This document shows, piece after piece, positions 1 to 8,562 of a DNA stretch of 64,000 bases. Source of the stretch: an uncultured Bacteroidales bacterium. GTDB lineage: Bacteria > Bacteroidota > Bacteroidia > Bacteroidales > Bacteroidaceae. Made by a program: the position numbers and the translations under genes. Within the stretch, counting starts at the first letter, position 1, and every line of letters begins with the position of its first letter. The stretch lies in contig CADAGX010000001.1 of assembly GCA_902787575.1 (NCBI GenBank), positions 1 through 64,000 of the forward strand, read 5' to 3'. A model generated the notes under the pieces. That model ran no database searches. It was not told the origin of the DNA and saw nothing but the letters and a program-made list of their open reading frames with translations.

Positions 1-37
1 GGGTGCGGGAGGAACCTCCGTTCCTCGTTTGCGGGTG

Positions 38-69
38 CAAAGGTACGCCAACTTTTCCATCTGGCCAAA
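38..69 (-). promoter_or_regulatory. Bacteroidota-type promoter reading leftward out of the window
   Basis: On the minus strand a -33 TTTG (66-69) is followed after exactly 20 nt by a -7 box TACCTTTG (38-45), the consensus for the Bacteroidota primary sigma factor. Transcription should start near position 30 and go left, so the gene it serves lies outside the window. The presumed leader contains a 7-bp hairpin (9-15 with 20-26, loop of 4). This promoter separates that gene from the giant-adhesin operon that ends at about 315. Confidence 0.7.
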
Positions 70-220
70 TCTTTCTGCAACTTTTTTCAAACTTTTTTTT
101 CAAGGGACGGAAGGGAATACCTTATATACCTATATAAATATCGCATACGCGTGCGCGTAAAGAGATGCCAAGCCCCGCTCTAAATGCATCACGTAGCGAT
201 TTTCCCGCCTCGCAGTGGCA

Positions 221-242
221 TAAAAAATGCGACGCGTCGCAT
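221..242 (-). terminator. Probable intrinsic terminator of the fimbria/giant-adhesin operon
   Basis: Positions 227-242 are a perfect 16-bp palindrome (ATGCGACGCGTCGCAT) that can fold as a 6-bp stem with a CGCG loop. On the minus strand it is followed directly by six Ts (221-226). It is the last unit of the 22-bp repeat array and lies 73 bp beyond the in-frame TAA at 315-317. No other T-tailed hairpin was seen between the giant gene and the next promoter. Confidence 0.55.
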
Positions 243-314
243 GAGTTGATGCGACACGTCGTGTGAAGCGTTGCGACACGTCGCATGAAGCGTTGCGACG
301 CGTCGCGTGTGAGA
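227..314. repeat. Array of four 22-bp units, GCGACRCGTCGC core
   Basis: Four units sit in exact 22-bp register: 227-248, 249-270, 271-292 and 293-314. Each begins with (A/T)TGCGAC(G/A)CGTCG and differs mainly in the last third; the first unit is a perfect palindrome. The array starts directly beside the TAA at 315-317 that would end the read-through frame of the giant gene, so it lies in the 3' untranslated region. 22 bp is not a multiple of three, which argues against coding. Arrays of the same period and core occur at 45004-45047 and 50116-50203. Confidence 0.85.
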
Positions 315-404
315 TTACTTAAATAGTACTTTCTTGCCGTTTACAATGTAGAGGTCTTTGGCCAGCTTAGAGCGGGGCTTTTCATTGCATGTGATATCGG
401 TTCA
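315..404 (-). other. In-frame T9SS-like C-terminal tail lying after a UGA stop
   Basis: The giant gene stops at TGA (402-404). Reading on in the same frame gives 28 sense codons and a TAA at 315-317. The last residues are LAKDLYIVNGKKVLFK, matching the ends of other secreted proteins in this window: KGLYIIGGRKVLVK (gene at 58146), AGIYVIGGEKVAVK (54672), AGVYLVNQTKIAVK (8563). Such tails close type A T9SS cargo domains in Bacteroidota. The conserved tail downstream of the stop in the same frame shows that the stop interrupts a once continuous gene, or is read through. A sequencing error is possible. Confidence 0.8.
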
Positions 405-3400
405 CTTGCCTATGGCGACATCCGTATTGCCAGTAACAGCGGCTTCGTTTCCTCCGCCAAAGACATTACCGCGAATATCAGCGCCCACTACAGACTTTTC
501 AGCGTGGTCGCTGCCCGACACATAGCTGATTGTACTGTCCGTGCCAATATGCACATTCGTGTTGCCTCTTACCTCTGCAGCATTTCCACCGCCGAAGACC
601 GTACCGATGGCACCAATCTTGCCCGACTCGTGTGTCGGCAGAGCGACCGTCGTGCCGTCTGGCATGGTGCGAGTGGTGCCGGCATAAGAGGAAGCAGTAG
701 TTGCTCTTGCGCCCACTATCTCATTGATTTTAACCATCGGATTACCCGTCACGGTGGCACTTGTACCTAAGCCACCGCCGAAGACGCGACCGATGCTCGT
801 AAACGACTTGATATTGACAGTCGGGTCGCTCTTGCCCGAGGGCGTTGAGTAGGCAGCGTTATTTCCGCACCCATACAGCTCGCCGATGGTGATGGGGTTA
901 CAGCCCGTCTCCTCGATATTCACCGTGATGGAACCATTGATGTCACCGCCTATGTTGTTGCCACCGAAGACGCGATCGAAGTGTCCACTGGTGATGGTCA
1001 GTGACACATCGCTTCCCACATTTGCATTTTTCGCACCGCCGTATATTTCTCTCAGATAAGAGATACAGCCCAGCACGATGTTGCCGCCGCCGGCCATATA
1101 AGCTTCGTTGCCACCGCCATAGACCTCATCAATCTCCAGAGGACAACTGCCAACCTCATCAAGGTTCACAGTGGCGCTTGTACGCACGTTACCCAGCGTG
1201 TTAGAGCCACCGAAGGCCTTGTGTACGGTACCACCATTGATGACAACCTTTGATGTTCCTGCACCGTATGGTGTTCCACCAGCCAAATAGCCAACGTCTG
1301 CACCAGGATTCGGATCCCCGTTGGGAAGGTCATCCTTACCGTTACCACCGCCGAATACATTGCCGATCTCATACGTACCGTTCACCGTCACCTGCGTAGC
1401 CGGCACAGAAGCTGCGTTACCGCCACCATAGACATAGCCGATGCTGGTCAGGTCGCAACCGTCAATAAGAACCTCCGTGTATTCGGTTGAAGCATTGGTG
1501 GGCTCATAAGCGGCCATATTACCACCGCCATAGACAGCAGCCACCTCATAAACCTGATCGGTCTTCGCAATGGAGTCATCAGCCTTACCTGCTGACACAT
1601 CATGGCCTGTCCAACCTACGGTTTTCTTCACCCACACCTTGACGTGTCCGAGCGGCGTTCCGTTGATGTTGTTGCAACCGAAGATGTTACCCGTGACGAC
1701 ACTGCCGTTAAGCGTTACCGTGACGTTGCCGCCCACCAAGGCCGCCGTCTCCTCGTTGCCCAAACCGCCACCGAAGACATTGTGTACACTGCCGCCCAAG
1801 AGATTTATCACGGTGTTGCCGCCCTCTGTATTGGTATTGGCCAAAGCACCGCCGCCGTAGACATCGCCTTCCACACCGCCGCCGGTAACTTCGATATCCA
1901 CACCACCCTTCAGGTTCGCCATGCTACCACCGCCAAAGACGTTGCCCTTCACCGTAGAACCGATGATGTAGATGCGCGGGTTGCCGTCCACTGTACCCTT
2001 TGTCTTATCTACCGGGTCACCGTAGCCGCCGCCATAGACATCGCCCGATATGTCGCCGTTTGTCAGGTTGATACGCGGGTAGTCCTTGTTGCCTGTTGGA
2101 GCCGTATAGGCGGCCTGGTTGCCGCCGCCGAATACATCGCCGACGTACCAGCCGCAGGTCTTATTCTTATTCACATTGATGGTGATAGTGCCATCGATGC
2201 TGCCGCTGTTATTATTAGCACCGAACACACGGTTGATGACACCGCCCGTGATGTCGAGGCGAATGTTGCCATCGATGTCTGCCTTGTTGGCTCCGCCATA
2301 GACATCGCCGATGCCTTCCAACTCATAGCCGATGCGATTGGTGGCTGACAGCACCTGAGTATCGTCATAGTCGCCCGTGCAACCAATCGTAATCGAACCA
2401 GCCTTACTGTTAGCCATGTTACCACCGCCATAGACCTCGCCAATTCTCATGTCGCAGGCAGAAGAGGAACCCTTGGGGTCTTCGTCGCCTTTCTTATCGA
2501 TATTGATTGCGATAGAACCTGTGATATCACCAGATGCATTGTTTCCACCGAATACCTGACGGATGGTGCCGCCATAGATACCGAGAACGACGTTACCGTT
2601 CACGTTAGCTGCCGATACCGAGCCGTTGCCGCCACCGAAGACGGTACCGATGACGTTACCGCCATAGATGGTGACATTCGTGCCGTTCACATTGGCTGCG
2701 TTACCGCCGCCATAGACATATTCGATGCGGTTGTCACAGTTGTGGATTTTCACCACAGGCGTGCCGGCGTATGTGGCCTTGTTGCCGCCACCATAGACAG
2801 CGTCAAGCGCATATTCGCGGCCGTCGGCAGGAGCGTCGGTGCCATAGATATCTACATACACCGTCGACTGCGGAGCACCGTTCACGTTGTTGCAGCCATA
2901 GACTGCACCCGAGCCGTCCTGATGCGTAGCATGAATACCACCACCGTTCACCGTCACCTGTACGGGGCCATAGACATGGGCCGCATAATCGTTTGTGCCG
3001 AGACCGCCGCCGTAGAGCGAGCCGTGAATCTTACCTGCATTCATCGTCACGTTAGTCTCGGCATCAGCTGTGCGGCTGTTGTTTCCATTGGTGCGTCCCT
3101 GTGCCGAGCCGCCATAGACATCGCCATAGATGGTGACGTGCTTCGTGGCTCCCACGCTCTCGCCGATGGTCATGTTCACAGAACCCAGCACTCGGGTAGC
3201 ATTACCCAAGCCGCCGCCATGGACATAACCGATATGTTCTGCATCGGCACCCACCTGACCACCGTTGATATACATGGTGACGTCGTTAGCGATATTACCT
3301 GTGGCGTTACTACCACCATAGAGGCCACCATTGACCTGACCGCCGGTCATGTAGATATTAACGGTACCACCACGGTTCTGACAAGCACCGCCAAAGACGC

Positions 3401-6400
3401 CGCCGGTGATGTTAGCTGAATAGGTAGTACCGTTCACACCACCGACCTTGCCATCGACCGTACCGCCTAAGATATAAATGTTCGATGTGGCTTCGGTAAA
3501 GCCGTAAGCACCGCCACCATATACACCGCGTTCTACGTAAGCATTGTCGGCAATAGCCACATTCGTGCCTAGAGAAATCTGACCAGAGTTACTAGTCCCG
3601 TTGTATCCACAACCTGCGCCAAAGACGTTACCGCCGACACCACGGTTGATGACTGCGTTCGAACCATTACTGTCAATCCTGGCATTTCCACCAACATAAA
3701 TATGCGTGGCACCATCCAATAGACCGCCATCAGATTGCGTACCATTGGCACCGCCAGCGACCCAACCTCTGATGGTGCCGCCAGTAATGATGTACTTACG
3801 TGTACCGCCAGCACCAGCAAAAGCCGCAGCGCCATAGACCGAGCCTCGAATAATGCCACCTCTCATACGGAACGTAAAGCCAGGGGCTGTAGCGGTATGG
3901 TTCTCTCCCATGCCTCCTGCGATGTTGGCATACCACTCTCCGCCTTCTATTTCAAGATAGCGATGACCATTATTGTGTGTGTTGGTCACACCAATATAAT
4001 AACTGTTCTCTGCGGCAGCATTACTCACTGCTACACCTGTCATGAAACTACCGCTCTTTGACCAGACACGGGCCATCTCACCAGTAGAAGACAATCCAAG
4101 GTTTCGTCCTTCAGCAGTTAAGAAGCGTCCAGAGAAGGTCAGCTTACTATTGTCTCCTTTTGCTCTGTCGTAATCGCTACCTAGAACCACCCAGTGACGC
4201 GTAATGGAAGTAGGATTATTCGTAGTATAGCTGGTAAAGGTGGTATATTGACCGCTCTCTATTCTCAAGCGCTGGTTCATGGCTACTCGTGAGGCAGAAC
4301 CAACGACAGGAATTTTTGTAGAAGAGGTTACATCCACGCCACGGCCGATGGTCAGGTTCATGCCATAAGCATTGATCCCATCACCATTCTGATACCTGTT
4401 CAGATTAATATATTCTATCTTAGAAGCATAGGTTGGCGTGAAGTTGGCGCGATTTGTCTTTCGGTCTGCAAGCGTTGCCGAAGTCGTGCCGTTGGTCGTA
4501 CCATTAGGATAGAAAGAGGTGTACGTACAGGGAGCACCTAAATTTGAGGTGAGTGATGTCGAACTACCGCCAGAGGTGATGTAGAAGTTACGTTCTACTG
4601 AGTTGTAGCCGTTGGAGAATCCGTTGTTATAGATTTCAGCCCTTGCCCACATGGCTTCCAGTTCCACCTTCATCGAGGTGGCATTGTTGGCGTTCGTCTC
4701 GCCAGCATCCGAAGGCTGGAAGTAGTACGTGGTCTCGGCATCCACCATATCGTTTACTGCGAGAGCCGTGCCGCCGGTAGAAGCAGTATAGATAGCACCG
4801 TCAGTAATGGACTTGATGCGCCACTTGTAGAAGCCTGTGTAGGAGCTGACAGTATAGGTGCCTTCCACCTTGAAGACCTTCAGGTTGCCGCTTTGGGGAT
4901 CGAGACCAGACTCGTAGATGGTCGAACCGCCGTCATAGCTCAGCGTGAACGAACATTCATTGTTCTTACCGCCGCCGACAACCCACGACAGGGTGACGGT
5001 GACACCACTATTGACCGTGAACGTTTCCGTCTTCGTGCTGCCCGATTCCAACTGGTAGTTCTTCGTGGCACTGCCATCACTGAAGTTGACTTGCAGGTGA
5101 CTGGCCCAGCCGTCGCCGCCGGCATCGTTCATGACCAGTCGCAGCGTTTTCGTTCCGGAATAGGTGGTCACGGCAGGACGAACGTAGAAGGGATTCGGTA
5201 TCAGCTCGTAGGGGTAGCGGCCGTTGGCATCACGCTCCAGCGTCTTATAATATAAGAAGGTGTGACCTTCTTCGCCGATGCCCACCTTCACGTCGGCAGG
5301 CGTCGTGGTCTCTGTAAAGGTGCTGGCAGCAGGAGCAGCGGCATTGGCCGTGCTCAAGTTATCCTCACCATAACCATAGTAGGTGATCTGCACGTTGCGG
5401 GGATAGGGCGAGTGCATCTGGTCGGGATAGCCTGTGGGCAGGTCGGCAGAGGCCTGATAGTAGCTCCAGTTGTGATCCTCGTAGTCGTTGAGGGTCACCA
5501 CGCCGTAGCTGGAAGTTCCCGATGCCACCTTATAGGTGTCATGCGAAATGGCTGAGTTGGTGAAGCCTGTCAGCGTGGCCACGGCCTTAATCTCCTGACC
5601 GTTGGTAACGGTGAAGGCTCCCGTATATTGCTTGGTGACCGCACCGACGTTGTCGGGATCGGGTTCACTGCCGTCGGTGGTATAATAGAAGGTCTCAGTG
5701 CCTGTGTAACCTTCGATGGAAGCATTGTCGGGATTCGCCGCCAGCGTCACACTACCTCCGTTGGAGATGGTGATGGTCGGGGGCAGCAGCATTGCGCCGC
5801 CCACCTTGTAATCGACAGGGTCGGACAGCGAATTGTCGCTGGCACGATAGCTGCGAGCGGTGATGATGGTACCAGGTGTGGTGATGGTGATAGGACCGTC
5901 ATAGACGCACCAGCCCGGATGGGTGCTGCTCTCAATGTCACCACACGCAGCGCAGGCGGCTGCACCGTCAATCTTATATTCGATGATGGCATTCGATGCC
6001 GAGCACTCCATCTGGTAGTTGTTGGTTCCCTCGACGCGGCTGATGACAGGTGCGGGGAAGGGAGGCGACGTGAGGATATGGAACTGGTAGTCCTTCACCT
6101 GTACGCCATCAGGTTGTTCCACACCATCAATATACGGAGTGGCTGTCACACGGACGGTAACATAGAGGTCACGGCCCGGGTCTTTCACCAACGCATAAGT
6201 GTGCGTAGCATCATCTACTTCGAGGTAGTCCGTGCCGTTCAGCAACTCGTAGGTGATGCGGATATCGTTGCTGGGTGTAGGCTCGGAGGTCATAGGGGTG
6301 CTGCTGTTGGCATAGTAGTAGAAGAACTTCACCTCATTACCCACACGATAGTAAGGCAGTCCGTAAGTACCCGTGCCCGTGCCGTCAGGCCCTGTGATGC

Positions 6401-8411
6401 TGGCATTGATAGTCACCGACTGACCTTTGTTCACCTCTTCTTTCTGCGTCTCATAGTTGGCGGGATAGACGACATTGAGTAGATAGTTGCCGCCACCAAG
6501 CTCTTCGACGGGATAGGTCACGGTAAAGAAGTCGTTTTCATATCCATAACCTGCACCTTTCGTGTTATTTCGTTCCCATCTGTTGGTGGTAGTGTTGTAA
6601 CCAAAGGTGATAAACCAGAATGGATAATTATTTGGGGGCATTGGTACAAGACAACTTTCGCTGAAATAGTATGAGGCATTAATAAGAGTACCTCTGCCAT
6701 TCACACCTCGAGAGAAGAAATACATGGAGTCAACGGGTGCAAATGTAAGAGACAGATTGTCGCTCCAGGTTCCTGCAAATTCTTCTTCACATCCTTTCGG
6801 CCATACTGCCAAGTACCGTCCATTGTTACGGAAACGGATAAATGGCTCGTAATACAAACCTATAGACTTGAGACTCTCATCTGGATTGGCAAAAGGAAGA
6901 CCTTCCCAAATGACAGAAGATGGGTTAAATGTCGTGGCATCAGCAATGGTTCCACCATTGTTTGCCATGAAGTGAACCGTTGTTCCGTCATCATACATGA
7001 ATACGTAATTACGTTCACTCATGTCAGTGGTATTAGCTCGACGACGATAAACGTTGGAATTAATGTAGCCGGTCGTAGCTGTCGGTGCCTTCATGGTGAT
7101 TACCTGAATAAGACGGTCAGCCGGTATGCTTACACCTGTGCTGCCTGTTGTCCATGAACTGCTACTTGAGGTAGGTGTTCCTGGATCGGTTTCATTTTGA
7201 TCCACATTATAATAGTTGTAATAGAAGGTCACACCATCATCACCGCTACTGAAAGTCACCCTGCCACCGCTGTATTCCGCATGAGGCGTCGCTAACTTCT
7301 CTACATTAAAGACGCCCACTTCGGAATCAGTAACACCATCTTTCACGGCAATGGCTTTGATGGTTGCAGCACTGCTCTGCTCGAAGGGACCGGTATAGAC
7401 ATTGCTTGACGTAGTGGGTGTAGAACCATTTGTGGTATAGTAGATGGTGGCTCCCGCTGTCGTGGTGGACAGGGTCACCTGATTGTTCGTATTGTTGAAG
7501 CTGAAAGTGGGTGTGGCGCAGACGGCTTTCAGGGTGATGGTCTTGGTGACAGCCGTACCCGTCGTGCCGTTATAGGAAGGGACGCAGCGTAACGTGATGG
7601 TCTTATCACCATCTGTCGGAATGCTGTTCACCGTAACCGTACCCGTGTTGCTATCAATGCTGACATAAGATGCTCCTGTACCAGACACCGTCCATGTACA
7701 AGTCGGAGTAATGGTCTCTGTGGTTCGAGCTGGAATAAAATGGTCGGCATTGTTGAAATGATAGTTGGTAGAAGCAGAGGTATAGGTACCGCTTGCAGAA
7801 TAGTCATGTCCCCCAGTCGTTGAAAGTATCTCGTCGCCAGAGAGGGTGACATTGGTGAGGGTGGCTGCAACAGAAGTCGTGGTGACTGAATATGGTATAA
7901 AGGCATTTGTGGTACTAGTGCTAATCGTCACTGTATTTCCAGAATTATGCAAGTAACCATTTCCTTGGTCATAAGAGTTGTCATAATGATACAAACTACT
8001 TCCATCCGCTCCATACCAATATGCTGAAGCAGTCGTACTAGCAGAAATATTCCAGGTATATGTGTACCACCAATTCCCTGATCGCGTGACTGATGCATTC
8101 AAGAAATAATTGGTGTTGTCTTTATTTCTAAGTCGTCTTCTATAATTATTACCAGTTGTCGTGGAAAGCGTATTAGCAGTATTGTTATTTTGATTAATAC
8201 ACGTCCATACACATGTCGCATCAAGCTCTGTCTTTGCTTGTAGGGTAGTCCCATTCATCCCCACATAGTATGTGGTGCCATTATTAGTGTAAGCTATCAC
8301 ATAATCCGCAGCCCACGCTACGCTCCCATTCAGCAATAGTAACGCTACCATTAGGGTGCGAAGGAGGGATAGGGATGTATCTTTAACCATTAAATGAAAA
8401 CCTTTCTTCAT
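402..8411 (-). CDS. Giant secreted GGN-repeat protein with chitobiase C-terminal-like domains, last gene of the operon
   Basis: About 2669 aa from ATG 8411; an in-frame ATG at 8435 is less likely because the signal peptide (MKKGFHLMVKDTS, hydrophobic core, cleavage near SVAWA) starts best here. Roughly residues 300-460 and 785-960 hold several units of the CHB_HEX_C type (GATIYYTTNGSTPTTSS, FYYTTDGSEPDPDN), usually adhesive/structural modules. From about residue 1470 to the end there are several dozen repeats of V-(Y/F)-G-G-G-N followed by short beta-strand-like stretches, suggesting a long parallel beta-helix or fibre; this is inference. It follows the related 4075-aa gene by 151 nt and is presumably cotranscribed. 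It ends at a UGA just before a conserved secretion tail (315-404), so it may be truncated and secretion-defective in this strain. Function unknown; surface adhesin or matrix fibre is the best guess. Confidence 0.8.
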   Translation of the reverse strand: MKKGFHLMVKDTSLSLLRTLMVALLLLNGSVAWAADYVIAYTNNGTTYYVGMNGTTLQAKTELDATCVWTCINQNNNTANTLSTTTGNNYRRRLRNKDNTNYFLNASVTRSGNWWYTYTWNISASTTASAYWYGADGSSLYHYDNSYDQGNGYLHNSGNTVTISTSTTNAFIPYSVTTTSVAATLTNVTLSGDEILSTTGGHDYSASGTYTSASTNYHFNNADHFIPARTTETITPTCTWTVSGTGASYVSIDSNTGTVTVNSIPTDGDKTITLRCVPSYNGTTGTAVTKTITLKAVCATPTFSFNNTNNQVTLSTTTAGATIYYTTNGSTPTTSSNVYTGPFEQSSAATIKAIAVKDGVTDSEVGVFNVEKLATPHAEYSGGRVTFSSGDDGVTFYYNYYNVDQNETDPGTPTSSSSSWTTGSTGVSIPADRLIQVITMKAPTATTGYINSNVYRRRANTTDMSERNYVFMYDDGTTVHFMANNGGTIADATTFNPSSVIWEGLPFANPDESLKSIGLYYEPFIRFRNNGRYLAVWPKGCEEEFAGTWSDNLSLTFAPVDSMYFFSRGVNGRGTLINASYYFSESCLVPMPPNNYPFWFITFGYNTTTNRWERNNTKGAGYGYENDFFTVTYPVEELGGGNYLLNVVYPANYETQKEEVNKGQSVTINASITGPDGTGTGTYGLPYYRVGNEVKFFYYYANSSTPMTSEPTPSNDIRITYELLNGTDYLEVDDATHTYALVKDPGRDLYVTVRVTATPYIDGVEQPDGVQVKDYQFHILTSPPFPAPVISRVEGTNNYQMECSASNAIIEYKIDGAAACAACGDIESSTHPGWCVYDGPITITTPGTIITARSYRASDNSLSDPVDYKVGGAMLLPPTITISNGGSVTLAANPDNASIEGYTGTETFYYTTDGSEPDPDNVGAVTKQYTGAFTVTNGQEIKAVATLTGFTNSAISHDTYKVASGTSSYGVVTLNDYEDHNWSYYQASADLPTGYPDQMHSPYPRNVQITYYGYGEDNLSTANAAAPAASTFTETTTPADVKVGIGEEGHTFLYYKTLERDANGRYPYELIPNPFYVRPAVTTYSGTKTLRLVMNDAGGDGWASHLQVNFSDGSATKNYQLESGSTKTETFTVNSGVTVTLSWVVGGGKNNECSFTLSYDGGSTIYESGLDPQSGNLKVFKVEGTYTVSSYTGFYKWRIKSITDGAIYTASTGGTALAVNDMVDAETTYYFQPSDAGETNANNATSMKVELEAMWARAEIYNNGFSNGYNSVERNFYITSGGSSTSLTSNLGAPCTYTSFYPNGTTNGTTSATLADRKTNRANFTPTYASKIEYINLNRYQNGDGINAYGMNLTIGRGVDVTSSTKIPVVGSASRVAMNQRLRIESGQYTTFTSYTTNNPTSITRHWVVLGSDYDRAKGDNSKLTFSGRFLTAEGRNLGLSSTGEMARVWSKSGSFMTGVAVSNAAAENSYYIGVTNTHNNGHRYLEIEGGEWYANIAGGMGENHTATAPGFTFRMRGGIIRGSVYGAAAFAGAGGTRKYIITGGTIRGWVAGGANGTQSDGGLLDGATHIYVGGNARIDSNGSNAVINRGVGGNVFGAGCGYNGTSNSGQISLGTNVAIADNAYVERGVYGGGAYGFTEATSNIYILGGTVDGKVGGVNGTTYSANITGGVFGGACQNRGGTVNIYMTGGQVNGGLYGGSNATGNIANDVTMYINGGQVGADAEHIGYVHGGGLGNATRVLGSVNMTIGESVGATKHVTIYGDVYGGSAQGRTNGNNSRTADAETNVTMNAGKIHGSLYGGGLGTNDYAAHVYGPVQVTVNGGGIHATHQDGSGAVYGCNNVNGAPQSTVYVDIYGTDAPADGREYALDAVYGGGNKATYAGTPVVKIHNCDNRIEYVYGGGNAANVNGTNVTIYGGNVIGTVFGGGNGSVSAANVNGNVVLGIYGGTIRQVFGGNNASGDITGSIAINIDKKGDEDPKGSSSACDMRIGEVYGGGNMANSKAGSITIGCTGDYDDTQVLSATNRIGYELEGIGDVYGGANKADIDGNIRLDITGGVINRVFGANNNSGSIDGTITINVNKNKTCGWYVGDVFGGGNQAAYTAPTGNKDYPRINLTNGDISGDVYGGGYGDPVDKTKGTVDGNPRIYIIGSTVKGNVFGGGSMANLKGGVDIEVTGGGVEGDVYGGGALANTNTEGGNTVINLLGGSVHNVFGGGLGNEETAALVGGNVTVTLNGSVVTGNIFGCNNINGTPLGHVKVWVKKTVGWTGHDVSAGKADDSIAKTDQVYEVAAVYGGGNMAAYEPTNASTEYTEVLIDGCDLTSIGYVYGGGNAASVPATQVTVNGTYEIGNVFGGGNGKDDLPNGDPNPGADVGYLAGGTPYGAGTSKVVINGGTVHKAFGGSNTLGNVRTSATVNLDEVGSCPLEIDEVYGGGNEAYMAGGGNIVLGCISYLREIYGGAKNANVGSDVSLTITSGHFDRVFGGNNIGGDINGSITVNIEETGCNPITIGELYGCGNNAAYSTPSGKSDPTVNIKSFTSIGRVFGGGLGTSATVTGNPMVKINEIVGARATTASSYAGTTRTMPDGTTVALPTHESGKIGAIGTVFGGGNAAEVRGNTNVHIGTDSTISYVSGSDHAEKSVVGADIRGNVFGGGNEAAVTGNTDVAIGK

Positions 8412-8483
8412 GAAATATATCATATTCTGGATCATATAGCGTATTGGTTATATTGTTTCTGATGCTGGAGGGCCAACGGGAAG

Positions 8484-8525
8484 GCCCCGAGTGCGCTATA
8501 GTTGTGGGCTATAGCGCGTCGGGGC
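8484..8525 (-). other. Large intercistronic hairpin between the two giant genes
   Basis: Two stacked stems: GCCCCGA (8484-8490) pairs with TCGGGGC (8519-8525), and GCGCTATAG (8493-8501) pairs with CTATAGCGC (8509-8517), with a 7-nt loop and a small internal bulge. No T-run follows on the minus strand, so it is more likely an RNA processing or stability element than a terminator. It begins about 37 nt after the stop codon of the 4075-aa gene. Confidence 0.6.
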
Positions 8526-8562
8526 ATACGGTGTTGTGTCGGATGCTTATATTCCATTTTTC

